Below, piece by piece: positions 8,692-18,149 of a stretch of DNA of 64,000 nucleotides (positions are counted from its first letter, which is position 1; each line of letters begins with the position of its first letter). The position numbers and the translations under genes are program-made. Origin of the DNA: Polaribacter irgensii 23-P (GTDB lineage: Bacteria > Bacteroidota > Bacteroidia > Flavobacteriales > Flavobacteriaceae); contig NZ_CH724148.1 in the NCBI RefSeq assembly GCF_000153225.1, positions 500,640 to 564,639 of the forward strand, in the 5' to 3' direction. The notes beneath the pieces were generated by a model that saw only the letters and a program-made list of their open reading frames with translations, was not told the origin of the DNA and ran no database searches.

Positions 8692-9603
8692 ATGAGTAAA
8701 GAAAGTAACGCAGTATTAGCACCAGAACCACAAGTTGATTTTGTTGAGACTCCATATATTGCCGACATTACAAACCGAGCACAAACGTATATCAAAGCAG
8801 GGTTTCCAGTACATTTAAGAGGGCCTTCGGGAACAGGGAAGACAACAATTGCCTTGCATCTAGCAAGTAAGCTTGGAAGACCTGTTGTAATGATACACGG
8901 GGATGCAGAATTTAAAACTTCGGACCTTGTAGGTGCCGAAAGTGGATATAAGATTAAAAAAGTAGATGATCGTTTTATACACACCGTGCATAAGTATGAG
9001 GAAGATTATTCTAAACAATGGCAAAGTAATCGACTTACTTTAGCTGTTCAAAATGGCTTTACTCTAGTTTACGACGAATTCACACGATCACGCCCGGAAG
9101 CCAATAATATATTGTTACCTATTTTACAGGAACGTATGATGACCACACAGTCCTCGAAGGGTGGAGAAACGTATATCAAAGCACATCCCGATTTTTGTGC
9201 AATTTTTACTTCAAATCCTGAGGAATATGCTGGTGTTAACAGAACACAGGATGCACTTCGTGACAGAATGGTAACCATAGACATAGATCATTTCGATTAT
9301 GAAACAGAATTACAAATTGTTATGGCAAAATCACAGCTTTTTCAGGAAGACTCTGAAAAAATCGTAAAAATCGTGAGAGGATTGCGAGAATCTGGAAAAA
9401 CCGAATTTGATCCAACTATAAGGGGTTCCATTATGATTGCAAAAACAATGGCCACGCTAGAAACAACACCTAGTGAAAGTAAAGAGTTGTTTTCAACAAT
9501 TTGCCAGGATATTCTGTCTTCAGAAACCAGTCGTATCGGTTCCAAAACGAATCAAGACAGAGTAAGAGTCATTGTAAAAGATCTAATCGAACAATATTAT
9601 TAA
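8692..9603 (+). CDS. gvpN: Gas vesicle AAA+ ATPase GvpN
   Basis: 303 aa, normal for GvpN, a MoxR-like AAA+ ATPase required for efficient vesicle growth. Walker A GPSGTGKTT lies near residue 45, a Walker B-like segment TLVYDEF near 125, and sensor 1 SNPEEYAGV near 170, the last being characteristic of the GvpN/CbbQ group. Translation from the ATG at 8692 gives a complete protein, 15 bp after the zinc-finger gene. Identification is secure from motif order and context. Confidence 0.95.
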   Translation: MSKESNAVLAPEPQVDFVETPYIADITNRAQTYIKAGFPVHLRGPSGTGKTTIALHLASKLGRPVVMIHGDAEFKTSDLVGAESGYKIKKVDDRFIHTVHKYEEDYSKQWQSNRLTLAVQNGFTLVYDEFTRSRPEANNILLPILQERMMTTQSSKGGETYIKAHPDFCAIFTSNPEEYAGVNRTQDALRDRMVTIDIDHFDYETELQIVMAKSQLFQEDSEKIVKIVRGLRESGKTEFDPTIRGSIMIAKTMATLETTPSESKELFSTICQDILSSETSRIGSKTNQDRVRVIVKDLIEQYY

Positions 9604-9641
9604 TATTGAATTGCTAATAATTTAAAAAAAAACCATACATT

Positions 9642-9956
9642 ATGAAAGGTTCAACTTCATTAAAAGGTATCCGCAGTATTAAATCGATGCAAAGTATTAA
9701 AAAAGATGCTGAGGATACTGGAGATAGTCCCGATTTTTTAAAGCTTTATTTACTTGAAATGGAACGTATGCGACTGCAAAAAGAGAAGAAACGCATTCTA
9801 TCAAAAATGGAGCCCATAAATGCAAGGTTAAAAGAAATATCAAAATATTATGCAGCTTCTCTCGGGAGTCAAATAAATAAGGGCTCAGATAAAAATTTAG
9901 ATACAGCTCAAGAAGAGCAGAAACCTCAATGGGAAACTGTTAGAATTAATTATTAA
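9642..9956 (+). CDS. Small helical gas vesicle protein (possibly GvpV-like)
   Basis: 104 aa, charged, mostly helical, with an extended basic N terminus (MKGSTSLKGIRSIKSMQSIK) and a conserved-looking segment around residues 27-65 (LYLLEMERMRLQKEKKRI...). The pattern of a single Leu/Arg/Lys-rich helix followed by INARLKEI resembles proteins called GvpV in cyanobacterial and enterobacterial gvp clusters, which also lie near gvpN. That resemblance is from memory and weak. It is 15 bp upstream of the GvpJ-like gene. Confidence 0.75.
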   Translation: MKGSTSLKGIRSIKSMQSIKKDAEDTGDSPDFLKLYLLEMERMRLQKEKKRILSKMEPINARLKEISKYYAASLGSQINKGSDKNLDTAQEEQKPQWETVRINY

Positions 9957-9971
9957 AAATAAGCATTATTT

Positions 9972-10271
9972 ATGCCAGAAAATATTTCCCATTCCGTTAA
10001 TTCCACCAACCTAGCAGATATTCTCGAAAGGGTCCTAGATAAAGGAATTGTAATCGCTGGGGACATCAAAATACAAATTGCTGATATTGACTTACTTACA
10101 ATAAAAATTCGTCTCTTAGTGGCGTCAGTAGATAAAGCAAAAGAGATTGGAATTAATTGGTGGCAAGAGGACACTTTTTTGTCTTCTACAGCTCATGAAA
10201 GTGAATTAAAATTGCAAAATAAAGAGCTACTGGAACGAATAGAGAAACTGGAAGCAGCTAACAAAAGTTAA
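9972..10271 (+). CDS. gvpJ: GvpA-family minor protein, GvpJ-like
   Basis: 99 aa. Residues 10-65 are a GvpA domain (STNLADILERVLDKGIVIAG, then IQIADIDLLTIKIRLLVASV), followed by the WW pair (NWWQED) and a charged helical tail of about 40 residues (LQNKELLERIEKLE). The tail and the more acidic core set it apart from GvpA and match GvpJ, a minor essential protein thought to act in nucleation or at the conical tips. GvpJ, GvpM and GvpS are close relatives, so the letter is less certain than the family. Confidence 0.85.
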   Translation: MPENISHSVNSTNLADILERVLDKGIVIAGDIKIQIADIDLLTIKIRLLVASVDKAKEIGINWWQEDTFLSSTAHESELKLQNKELLERIEKLEAANKS

Positions 10272-10316
10272 AAACTTCCTAATGAAAGCATTCAATTAAA
10301 TTTAAAATAAGAAATT

Positions 10317-10829
10317 ATGGAGGATAAAAAAAACGAGAATGATTCGAGTTTTGATATGCTGGGATTAGGAGGCATATTTAAAGGGTTTGAAAAATTAGTG
10401 GATCTTGCTGGGAAACTTCAGGATCAAAATGAAATAAACAAAGAAGGAGAGATTAACCTTGATCAGCTTAAAAAAGGTATGAAAGGCGTTTACGGCTTCA
10501 CCATCAAATCTGCAGCCGCAGGAGGAAAACCAAGTGTTGAAACCTTTGGGAATATAAAAAAAACACCTGAAGGTCCGAAAGTGGAAGCGGAACGTGAGCC
10601 AATGACAGACCTGTTTGATGAAAAAGATGAAATCGTTATCATTGCTGAAATGCCTGGTATAGAGGAAAGTGATGTGATGATTGATTTAAAGGGAGACATG
10701 CTTGACATCTCAGCAGAAAGAAATACTCGAAAATATCGCAAAGAGCTATTACTTCCCTTAAAAGTAGCTCAGGAAAAAATGAAAGTTAAATACAATAATG
10801 GCATACTTGAAATTAGAATAAAAAAATAG
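10317..10829 (+). CDS. gvpH: GvpH-like small heat shock protein (Hsp20 family)
   Basis: 170 aa. The N-terminal half is Gly/Lys-rich (LGLGGIFKGFEKLVDLA) as in GvpH, and residues about 98-170 are a short alpha-crystallin domain: EPMTDLFDEKDEIVIIAEMP, LKGDMLDISAE and a terminal NNGILEIRIKK. Small heat shock proteins hold aggregation-prone clients; in gvp clusters they are thought to protect GvpA and its partners. The start of the next gene is 4 bp after the stop, so coupling is likely. Confidence 0.85.
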   Translation: MEDKKNENDSSFDMLGLGGIFKGFEKLVDLAGKLQDQNEINKEGEINLDQLKKGMKGVYGFTIKSAAAGGKPSVETFGNIKKTPEGPKVEAEREPMTDLFDEKDEIVIIAEMPGIEESDVMIDLKGDMLDISAERNTRKYRKELLLPLKVAQEKMKVKYNNGILEIRIKK

Positions 10830-10833
10830 AAAG

Positions 10834-11769
10834 ATGGCACTCTCAGGTTTAGATAATACTAATCTTAAACTAATCCTTGTTGGAGGAAAAGGTGGAGTAG
10901 GTAAAACCAGCTGCGCAACCTCAATCGGCCTTGAGTTATCAAAAACTCATAAAACTCTGATCATTTCTACAGACCCAGCGCACTCCATTTCGGACTGTCT
11001 GGGGCAAAAAACAAGAAATGGAATTCATTTTATTGATGGTGATGAAAACCTTGCAGTAACCGAAATATTTGCAGAACAGGTGTATGCCGACTTTAAAGAT
11101 AAACACGAAGAGGAATTAAGAGGTCTTTTCGAAACTTCAACCAAGCTTGATTCTGAAGATATAGATGATTTACTAAAATTATCTATTCCTGGAATTGATG
11201 AAGTAATGAGTTTAATGACTATTATTGATATTATTGAAAAAGGTGAATTTGACAAATATGTCGTAGATACAGCGCCAACTGGGCACGCATTGCGCATGAT
11301 TTCTTCTCCAAAAGTATTAGATGAATGGATTAAGGTAGCAGCAAGAATGAGGTGGAAATACCGCTATATGGTAACCAGTTTTTCAGGTACTTACACAGAA
11401 GACAAAACAGATGCATTGCTTCTTAACCTTAAAAAGACCGTGAAAAAAATTGAGCGCTTGTTTCGTGATGTTAGTCAATGCGAATTCATTCCCGTGTGTA
11501 TTCCTGAATCGATGGCAGTTTTGGAAACCAACCGTTTAATTGCGAGTCTTGATAGCTCTAATCTATCGGTTCGGCAAATGATTGTGAACAATGTATTGCA
11601 ATCTGAAGGTTGTAGTTTTTGTAGGGAACGGCAAAAAGAGCAGCAAAAATACCTCTTGCAGATTAGTGAAACCTATCCGAAACTAAACAGGGTCATCATG
11701 CCGCTATTTGCTAGTGAAATTAAAGGTTTCGAAAAATTGAATCAAATGAGAAAGTTGCTCTTTAAGTAG
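10834..11769 (+). CDS. ArsA/Get3-type ATPase in gvp locus
   Basis: 311 aa, a single-domain P-loop ATPase of the ArsA/Get3 (TRC40) group: deviant Walker [13 protein letters not shown] (about residues 17-28), switch [13 protein letters not shown], switch [15 protein letters not shown], and a CxxC pair in GCSFCRERQ (near 265) like the dimer-bridging zinc cysteines of Get3. Get3 shields the hydrophobic tail anchors of membrane proteins; bacterial ArsA energises arsenite export. No arsenic gene is nearby, and it lies between gvpH and a Cdc48 gene, so a chaperone-like role on hydrophobic Gvp proteins is more plausible. This is inference from context. Confidence 0.88.
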   Translation: MALSGLDNTNLKLILVGGKGGVGKTSCATSIGLELSKTHKTLIISTDPAHSISDCLGQKTRNGIHFIDGDENLAVTEIFAEQVYADFKDKHEEELRGLFETSTKLDSEDIDDLLKLSIPGIDEVMSLMTIIDIIEKGEFDKYVVDTAPTGHALRMISSPKVLDEWIKVAARMRWKYRYMVTSFSGTYTEDKTDALLLNLKKTVKKIERLFRDVSQCEFIPVCIPESMAVLETNRLIASLDSSNLSVRQMIVNNVLQSEGCSFCRERQKEQQKYLLQISETYPKLNRVIMPLFASEIKGFEKLNQMRKLLFK

Positions 11770-11797
11770 AAAAAATAAATATGTAATCTCAATTATT

Positions 11798-13951
11798 ATG
11801 AAATCTTCTCAAAATACATTTATTCTTAAGGTTAAGGAGGCACTTGTAAAAGATGTTGGTAGAGCCATCGCAAGAATGGACCCTAAAGATATGAAAGCCA
11901 ATAGCTTTGAGCCGGGAGATATTATTATTATTAAAGGTAAGCGTACAACTCCGGCAAAGGTAATGCCTTGCTATCCAGAGGAAAGAGGAAAAAAAATTCT
12001 TCAAATCGATGGTATTACGAGAGAAAACACCCAAGCAGGCATTGATGAGAAAATAAGTATTGAGAAAACGATCTACAAAACAGCTGTAAAAATAAGGCTC
12101 CAACCTGACACTGGTAGCGGTTCGCAAAAGAGTAATGACGCCAAATATATCGGTTCACTTATCGATGGCTTACCAATATCAAAAGGTGACAAAATAAGGG
12201 CTAATCTATTTGGGTCTCGATCAATCGATTATATTGTAGTGGATACAACACCTTCAGGTATTGTGGTGATCAACCCCAATACCAAAGTAGATTTGAACTT
12301 ACCAAAACAAGGCAAAAATAAATCATCTAAAGTATCTTATGAAGATATTGGCGGCCTTGGAAATCAAGTACAACGCATCAGAGAAATGATTGAACTTCCG
12401 CTAAAATACCCGGAGGTTTTTGAACGATTGGGTATTGATCCTCCCAAAGGTGTTTTCCTTTATGGACCTCCAGGAACCGGAAAAACCTTAATTGTAAGGG
12501 CAGTGGCTAGCGAAACAGATGCCTATTTCTTACATATTTCCGGTCCAGAGATCATGGGTAAATTTTATGGTGAAAGTGAAGAACGTTTGCGTAAAGTTTT
12601 TGCGGATGCCCAAGCGCATGCACCTGCTATCATTTTTATTGATGAAATTGACGCTATTGCTCCCAAAAGAGAAGATTTGGGAGGGGAAAAACAAGTTGAA
12701 AAACGCGTTGTAGCACAGCTTTTGTCTTTGATGGATGGATTGGAGTCGCGTGGAAAAGTAATTGTAATTGGGGCAACGAATATTCCCAATACAATTGATC
12801 CGGCATTGCGCCGTCCTGGTCGGTTTGATAGGGAACTTTCTGTTTCAATTCCTGATAAAAAAGGACGGCTTGAGATTCTTGAAATTCATACCCGTGGAAT
12901 GCCGTTAGCAATAGATGTAAGTCTTGAAAAATTAGCCGAAATAACACACGGTTTTGTAGGTGCTGATCTTGAAGCTTTAGCACGTGAAGCTGCAATGACA
13001 ACGCTCCGGAAAATTTTACCGAATATTGACTATGAATTAGCAGAAATTCCCTACGAATTATTAATGAAACTTGAAGTTTCCATGGACAATTTTTATGACG
13101 CCATGAAAGAGGTAGAGCCCTCTGCTATACGTGAAGTGTTTGTGGAAGTACCTGATGTTAAATGGGATGATGTTGGAGGACTTAACGAGATTAAAGAAGC
13201 GCTAAAGGAGGCCATAGAATGGCCATTAAAATATGCTGAGTTATTTCGCAAGGCAGACACAAACCCTCCTAAGGGAATTATCTTATATGGCCCACCTGGT
13301 ACTGGGAAAACGTATCTGGCAAAGGCTGTAGCCAGTGAGAGTGGGGTTAATTTTATTTCTGTTAAAGGTCCCCAAATTATGAGTAAGTATATTGGAGAAT
13401 CAGAAAAAGGAGTCAGGGAATTATTTAAAAAGGCCAAACAGGCTGCACCTACCATTCTTTTTCTTGATGAGATAGATAGCCTTGTACCTCGTCGAAATAG
13501 CGAAAGTTCAGGTGCCAACGTTACCGATAGGGTAATCAGTCAATTTCTAACTGAAATGGATGGAATTGAGGATCTTAAAGGAGTCGTTGTATTAGCAGCC
13601 ACTAACCGCATAGACTTGATTGACCCAGCGCTATTAAGAAGCGGCAGGTTTGATTTACTCTTTGAAGTACCAGCTCCAGATGAAAAAACCCGAGAAAATA
13701 TATTTAAAATCCATACCCGAAATAAACAGCTACAAAAAAATATAAATTTAAAAAAATTAGCGAAAGAAACAGAGGGTATGGTAGGTGCGGATATTGAATT
13801 TATTTGCAGAAAGGCGTCTGTGACAGCGATACGTGAAATAATTGACATCTCTGAAGGTTTGGAAGCAGATCCAAATGTAAACATTGTTATTAAAAAAGAA
13901 CACTTTGAAGAAGCGGTCCAACTTGTCAAAACACAAAATAAAATAAAATAA
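11798..13951 (+). CDS. CDC48/p97-family two-domain AAA ATPase
   Basis: 717 aa with the full archaeal/eukaryotic Cdc48 architecture: N-domain (about 7-180), D1 (Walker A GPPGTGKT at 223-230, Walker [13 protein letters not shown], arginine fingers in RRPGRFDRE) and D2 (Walker A GPPGTGKT at 498-505, Walker [13 protein letters not shown]). Cdc48 unfolds or extracts proteins from complexes using ATP. The protein is uncommon in Bacteroidetes in general; here it is embedded in the gvp operon, 28 bp after the ArsA-type gene and 30 bp before a GvpF/L gene. A role in remodelling or disassembling Gvp complexes is inferred. No degradation tag system or proteasome gene is seen in the window. Confidence 0.93.
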   Translation: MKSSQNTFILKVKEALVKDVGRAIARMDPKDMKANSFEPGDIIIIKGKRTTPAKVMPCYPEERGKKILQIDGITRENTQAGIDEKISIEKTIYKTAVKIRLQPDTGSGSQKSNDAKYIGSLIDGLPISKGDKIRANLFGSRSIDYIVVDTTPSGIVVINPNTKVDLNLPKQGKNKSSKVSYEDIGGLGNQVQRIREMIELPLKYPEVFERLGIDPPKGVFLYGPPGTGKTLIVRAVASETDAYFLHISGPEIMGKFYGESEERLRKVFADAQAHAPAIIFIDEIDAIAPKREDLGGEKQVEKRVVAQLLSLMDGLESRGKVIVIGATNIPNTIDPALRRPGRFDRELSVSIPDKKGRLEILEIHTRGMPLAIDVSLEKLAEITHGFVGADLEALAREAAMTTLRKILPNIDYELAEIPYELLMKLEVSMDNFYDAMKEVEPSAIREVFVEVPDVKWDDVGGLNEIKEALKEAIEWPLKYAELFRKADTNPPKGIILYGPPGTGKTYLAKAVASESGVNFISVKGPQIMSKYIGESEKGVRELFKKAKQAAPTILFLDEIDSLVPRRNSESSGANVTDRVISQFLTEMDGIEDLKGVVVLAATNRIDLIDPALLRSGRFDLLFEVPAPDEKTRENIFKIHTRNKQLQKNINLKKLAKETEGMVGADIEFICRKASVTAIREIIDISEGLEADPNVNIVIKKEHFEEAVQLVKTQNKIK

Positions 13952-13981
13952 AATAAAAGAAAAGAAAATTAAAGATAAAAA

Positions 13982-15034
13982 ATGGAAAAAGGTATTATTG
14001 ATAAAAGCTTATATATTTATGGATTTGTTCCAAATGATTATGATGATGAACAATTAAAACAATTAGAAAATATTGGTGTAACTACCATCTCGTTTCAAAA
14101 GATATCAGCAATTGTATCCCAAAAAGAGATGGTAACTATTAGCGAACTAAACACGGAAACACTAGCTAAGTTGATGATTCATCATCAGAACACCATAGAA
14201 AGGCTCATGAATATAAGATTTAATTCAATCATCCCGATGCGTTTGGGTACCTTCTGCCATGATAGTTTAGAATTAATCGGGATCCTTGAAAAAGAGTACG
14301 ATTTGATTAGGGAGACTACTGAAAAAGTGCATAATCTTGTTGAAATTGAAGTTATTTCAACTTGGGCTAATTTTAGTCAAATTATGTCTGAAATTGCAGT
14401 AAATCCTGAAATTGTGGAAATGAAAGAAAAAAGCCTTAACAATGAAAATGGAATTACACAGGCCGATCAGTTAAACCTTGGTTATCTTGTTAAAACTATG
14501 CTTGACGGGTTACAATCTGGATATGCAACAAAGATTACGGAAACTTTTAGTGCCCTTTATGAAAGCACAAAGCAACATGAGTTGATGGATGATCAGATGG
14601 TTTCAAATACTGCTTTCTTGATACACCGAAGTAAGTTGGGTTTATTTGAAAAAGCTTTAGATGTATTGGATGAAAGTTTAAATGGGAAACTTAATTTTAA
14701 ATTCGTAGGACCGCTTCCGTGTTACAGTTTTTATACCATGGAATTGACAAGGCTGTCTATTGAGAAAATAGAATCCGCTAAAAAAGAACTAGGATTGGAC
14801 GATTTTACTTCCGAAAATAGCATGCAACAAGCGTACCTCGATAAAGCAAAGCTATTACATCCAGATGCGAATACAGGAGAAGACGCTACCATAGTCTTTA
14901 ATCAGATTAAAAAAGCACACAAAACCCTACAAGACTTTGCAGATGTCCTAAAACCAGCATCAAAAGAGGAACCATTTTCGTTGCAGAGAGATGTAGTAAT
15001 CAAAAATGCATTATTTTTAAAAATAAAGGAATAA
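13982..15034 (+). CDS. gvpF/L: GvpF/L protein with C-terminal J-domain
   Basis: 350 aa, about 100 longer than usual GvpF/L. Residues 8-255 are the GvpF/L fold: N-terminal YIYGFVP, central IIPMRLGTF, and the C-terminal signature KFVGPLPCYSF (240-250). Residues about 265-330 add a J-domain-like helical unit: LGLDDFTSENSMQQAYLDKA, then the invariant HPD tripeptide at 293-295 in LLHPDANTG, then FNQIKKAHKTLQDF. HPD is what stimulates the ATPase of Hsp70. A DnaK gene lies in the same locus at 19380 and a free DnaJ-like zinc-finger protein at 8365, so this fusion probably recruits Hsp70 to nascent gas vesicle subunits. The fusion is seen directly; the function is inferred. Confidence 0.9.
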   Translation: MEKGIIDKSLYIYGFVPNDYDDEQLKQLENIGVTTISFQKISAIVSQKEMVTISELNTETLAKLMIHHQNTIERLMNIRFNSIIPMRLGTFCHDSLELIGILEKEYDLIRETTEKVHNLVEIEVISTWANFSQIMSEIAVNPEIVEMKEKSLNNENGITQADQLNLGYLVKTMLDGLQSGYATKITETFSALYESTKQHELMDDQMVSNTAFLIHRSKLGLFEKALDVLDESLNGKLNFKFVGPLPCYSFYTMELTRLSIEKIESAKKELGLDDFTSENSMQQAYLDKAKLLHPDANTGEDATIVFNQIKKAHKTLQDFADVLKPASKEEPFSLQRDVVIKNALFLKIKE

Positions 15035-15035
15035 T

Positions 15036-15815
15036 ATGGAAAGAGACGGTAAATATATTTATTGCATCATTGCCTCAGATTACGACACTAATTTTGGACC
15101 CATTGGGATTGGAGATCGTGGTGATTTAGTAACTACGATAGGTTATGACGGATTGTGTATGGTGGTAAGTGACCATTCTATCAACGATATTGAGGTGAAT
15201 CCTAAAAACATCCTCTCGCATCAGAAGGTAATAGAAGAGGTAATGAAAGAATTTAATAGCATACTACCCTTAAGGTTTGGTAATATTGCAGCAACACCTG
15301 ATGAAATACGAAATCTACTTAGCGGAAGGTATCGTGAGTTTATGGAACTGCTGCGCACCTTTGAAAATATGGTAGAAATAAATGTTAAATGTACTTGGAA
15401 TAATATAGATTTAATCTTTAAAGAAATCGAACAAGAGAATGTAGCTTTCAAAAAAATAAAAGAGGATCTTAAAAAAGAGCCCGACGTAAGTAAGAAAAAT
15501 AAAAAAAGAGCTGAAGCTGGTAAAATGGTTCAAATAGAGCTTCATAAAAAAAATGAAAAAGAGGCAAAATCTGTGATGAATGCTTTTAAAAGGGCTACTA
15601 TTGACTATAGAACCAACAAAATAACCAATGATGCTACGTTCTTTAACACTGCTTTTTTGGTAAACAGTGGTAGAGAAAAAGAGATTGATAATATTATGAC
15701 AGATATTGGTGAAGAATATAAAGATCGTATCGATTTCAGCTATACTGGTCCTATGCCAATTTTTAATTTTATTGACTTAAGGATATTTCCAGAAAAGTGG
15801 GAAACCTTAGGATAA
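15036..15815 (+). CDS. gvpF/L: Gas vesicle protein GvpF/L, second paralogue
   Basis: 259 aa, starting 1 bp after the stop of the J-domain fusion, so tightly coupled. N-terminal KYIYCIIAS, central NSILPLRFGNIA, and C-terminal YTGPMPIFNFIDL are GvpF/L signatures. Residues about 145-185 are an unusually Lys-rich stretch (KKEPDVSKKNKKRAEAGK). GvpF/L proteins are minor components that bind GvpA and help start shell assembly. Next gene begins 40 bp on. Confidence 0.92.
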   Translation: MERDGKYIYCIIASDYDTNFGPIGIGDRGDLVTTIGYDGLCMVVSDHSINDIEVNPKNILSHQKVIEEVMKEFNSILPLRFGNIAATPDEIRNLLSGRYREFMELLRTFENMVEINVKCTWNNIDLIFKEIEQENVAFKKIKEDLKKEPDVSKKNKKRAEAGKMVQIELHKKNEKEAKSVMNAFKRATIDYRTNKITNDATFFNTAFLVNSGREKEIDNIMTDIGEEYKDRIDFSYTGPMPIFNFIDLRIFPEKWETLG

Positions 15816-15855
15816 GTTATGAATGTCAAATAATTAATATAAAACTGAAAATATA

Positions 15856-16626
15856 GTGGATAGAGATAAAGAAAGAAAAGGTATCTATTTGTATTGCATT
15901 ATTAGGCATACCGATACAGTAATCGAATTTGGACCAATCGGTATTGGCGCTCGTAAAGATAGAGTGTATACAATCAGCTACAAAGATATAAGCATGGTTG
16001 TTAGTCAATCGGCGACGATGAGATATGAGGCGAGACGGATTAACTTAACAGGGCATACACTGGTTTTAGAAGAGGTAATGAAAGAATTTTCTGTTCTCCC
16101 AGTAAGGTTTTCAACAATAACTGACTCTTGTGATGAATCAAAAGTTTTAGAAATTCTTGAGAAAGACTACGATAAATTTTCTAATTTACTTGAAGAAATG
16201 AAAGATGTAAAAGAGCTGGGATTAAAAGTATTGGCGCTCGAAAAGCCTATTTATAAATATATTTTAGAGAAGTATCAAGATATTCGTGCATTGAAAGAAA
16301 AGCTGGCTAAATTGGATCCTGAAAAGGCGCATTATCAGTTGGTAAAAATTGGAGAGATGGTTGAAAAGGCACTTGCGAAAGAAAATTCTAATTTTAGTGA
16401 TGATATTGTAGAGGTGTTAACACCGTTGTCGGATGAAGTGAAGATTAATGACAATTATGGTGAACGGATGCTCTTAAATGCAGCGTTTCTAATAAAAAAT
16501 GAAAATGAGGGTCAATTTGATAAGGCTATCAATGCTTTGGATGAACAATACGGAGATCTTTTGTCTTTTAAATATGTAGGTACCTTGCCACCTTATAATT
16601 TTGTAACGTTAGTTATCAACACATAA
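15856..16626 (+). CDS. gvpF/L: Gas vesicle protein GvpF/L, third paralogue
   Basis: 256 aa from a GTG start at 15856, chosen because it places the usual IYLYCIIRH motif 10 residues from the start; no ATG is available nearby. It is closest to the preceding paralogue (shared FGPIGIGxRxDxVxTI segment, EEVMKEF and LPVRFSTI) and ends with YVGTLPPYNFVTL. The central IIRHTD...LGLKVLA layout is that of GvpF/L. Likely a tandem duplicate of its neighbour. Followed 7 bp later by gvpG. Confidence 0.9.
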   Translation: MDRDKERKGIYLYCIIRHTDTVIEFGPIGIGARKDRVYTISYKDISMVVSQSATMRYEARRINLTGHTLVLEEVMKEFSVLPVRFSTITDSCDESKVLEILEKDYDKFSNLLEEMKDVKELGLKVLALEKPIYKYILEKYQDIRALKEKLAKLDPEKAHYQLVKIGEMVEKALAKENSNFSDDIVEVLTPLSDEVKINDNYGERMLLNAAFLIKNENEGQFDKAINALDEQYGDLLSFKYVGTLPPYNFVTLVINT

Positions 16627-16633
16627 AATTATT

Positions 16634-16846
16634 ATGATAATTAAAGGAATTGTCTTCATTGCGAAAAAAATAGATGAATTAATACAAAGGGAAATATCTG
16701 ACGAGGGTCTTATTAAAGAACGTCTTATGGCATTGCAATTAAAATTTGAGATGGATGAAATTACGGTAGAGGAATACGACTCGCAAGAAGATGAACTACT
16801 CGACTTAATTGAAAATATAAGACTTAATAAGGAAAACGATCAATAA
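16634..16846 (+). CDS. gvpG: Gas vesicle protein GvpG
   Basis: 70 aa, short and helical. The N-terminal hydrophobic GIVFIAKKIDEL and the C-terminal acidic EYDSQEDELLDLIENI match the GvpG pattern (V-W-L-A-E..., D-x-x-E-D-E-L-L-x-x-L). GvpG is a small accessory factor usually found beside GvpF/L, as here (7 bp downstream of a GvpF/L gene). A 233-bp gap without recognisable genes follows. Confidence 0.88.
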   Translation: MIIKGIVFIAKKIDELIQREISDEGLIKERLMALQLKFEMDEITVEEYDSQEDELLDLIENIRLNKENDQ

Positions 16847-17079
16847 TTTAAAATCTTTTTTAAGAAGGATAGATAGAGTATCGTGTTAGAATGCAAAAAA
16901 TATAAAATAATTCCCAGTGTTAGATTTTTTTTGGTGGTACTAAAATAACCCATTATAAATAATGTGCCCAGATTAAAGCGAATTCTGCCTAAATGCCTTC
17001 AAAAACAAATTGTATCTAAGATTCGGAAATTGGAAAAATAAAGAAATAGTAGCTAATGTATTCACATAATTAAAAAAAA

Positions 17080-17334
17080 ATGAGTAAAATAATAGAAATT
17101 AAAACTGCTGTTGTCAAGTTTTTGAAAAGTAATGTTCGCTGCCATGAAATGACGATTATTAAGTTAGATAAAGTGGAGGATAATTGGGAAGCAGTGGCCG
17201 AAGTATATGAGGATGATTCCTTTTTAAAATCAATGAATTTACCACCAAAAAATACAAGGTTATATTATGCCGTTAAAATGGACCAAGAAAAGGAAGTAAT
17301 TTCTTTTGAGCGATTAACAGAGTATTTTCATTAG
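17080..17334 (+). CDS. gvpO: Small GvpO-like gas vesicle protein
   Basis: 84 aa. The segment DNWEAVAEVYEDDSF...TRLYYAVKMDQEKEVISFERL is the layout of GvpO (W-x-V-x-V-E-V-x-E, then L-x-x-Y-x-V-x-L-D, then Y-x-R-x-x-R-Y), a small protein of haloarchaeal and actinobacterial gvp operons. It is shorter than many GvpO proteins because the long variable N terminus is absent. Lies 23 bp before a fourth GvpF/L gene. Confidence 0.75.
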   Translation: MSKIIEIKTAVVKFLKSNVRCHEMTIIKLDKVEDNWEAVAEVYEDDSFLKSMNLPPKNTRLYYAVKMDQEKEVISFERLTEYFH

Positions 17335-17357
17335 TAAGCATTCAAAATTGTTGCAAA

Positions 17358-18149
17358 ATGGTAAATGAGTTAACATATGTGTATTGTATTTCAGATAGTC
17401 CACTTCCAGTGCATTCTATTTCGGATCAAAAAGATCTAGAGTGTCTCAAGTTTGGTACCTTTTACGGATATGTAAAAAAGGTTTCTCCCGATGAGTTTTC
17501 AGAGGAAAATTTAAACAAAAATTTTAATAATTTACCTTGGATTGAAAGACATGCCCGAAATCATATTCGTATAATTGGGGAAATAATGAAAAGCAGTATC
17601 GTAATTCCTTTCAAATTTGGCACCGTCTTCAATTCGGAAGAAAGTCTGGGAAACTTTATTCAGAAATATACTAGTTCGCTAAATGAAAACCTTAAAAATA
17701 TAAAAGGAAAAGAGGAGTGGTCTGTTAAAATTTATTGCAACTACACGGTGTTAAATGAAGAAATTATGGAACTGAGTGAAGATGTACGCAATTTAGAACA
17801 GGAAATATCAAAAAGTAAGCCTGGCAAGTCTTTTCTTTTGAAACGGAAAAAAGTAGAATTGATCGAAAAAGAGGTTGCAAAAGTAGTTCAACTTTCTGGA
17901 CAGATATGCTATGAAGAAGTAAAGAGATTCAGCGAATTAACGCAGGTAAATAGTTTGTTATCAGCAGAGCATTCGGACCGAAAAGATAGCATGATTTTAA
18001 ATATTTCTTGTTTTGTAAACCAAGTTAGTGTAACTGAATTTATTGACGCTATTGGAGAATTACAAAAAAAATACAAAAAAATAGGGTTTGATATTTCCAC
18101 TGCAGGACCATGGCCTCCTTTTAGTTTCACTTCAATTAAAGAAAAGTAA
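17358..18149 (+). CDS. gvpF/L: Gas vesicle protein GvpF/L, fourth paralogue
   Basis: 263 aa. N-terminal TYVYCISDS, central SIVIPFKFGTVF and C-terminal DISTAGPWPPFSF give a canonical GvpF/L signature (GPWPPYSF type). A helical Lys/Glu-rich region spans about 135-175. Its TAA overlaps the ATG of the next gene (TAATG at 18147-18151), so the GvpA-family protein downstream is translationally coupled. More diverged than the tandem pair at 15036-16626. Confidence 0.92.
   Translation: MVNELTYVYCISDSPLPVHSISDQKDLECLKFGTFYGYVKKVSPDEFSEENLNKNFNNLPWIERHARNHIRIIGEIMKSSIVIPFKFGTVFNSEESLGNFIQKYTSSLNENLKNIKGKEEWSVKIYCNYTVLNEEIMELSEDVRNLEQEISKSKPGKSFLLKRKKVELIEKEVAKVVQLSGQICYEEVKRFSELTQVNSLLSAEHSDRKDSMILNISCFVNQVSVTEFIDAIGELQKKYKKIGFDISTAGPWPPFSFTSIKEK

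Noticed and set aside
8418..8984. Minus-strand frame of 188 codons across the zinc-finger and gvpN genes
   Set aside because: Spans two well-supported genes of the opposite strand; no recognisable protein features.
10834..11769. Arsenic resistance role for the ArsA-type ATPase
   Set aside because: No arsB, arsR or arsC nearby, single ATPase domain, and it is embedded in gvp genes.
11789..12127. Minus-strand frame at the start of cdc48
   Set aside because: A shadow frame within the Cdc48 N-domain.
12654..13001. Minus-strand open frame of 115 codons
   Set aside because: Opposite to cdc48; composition and lack of motifs show it is a shadow.
13093..13929. Two more long minus-strand frames opposite cdc48
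   Set aside because: Shadows of the second AAA domain.
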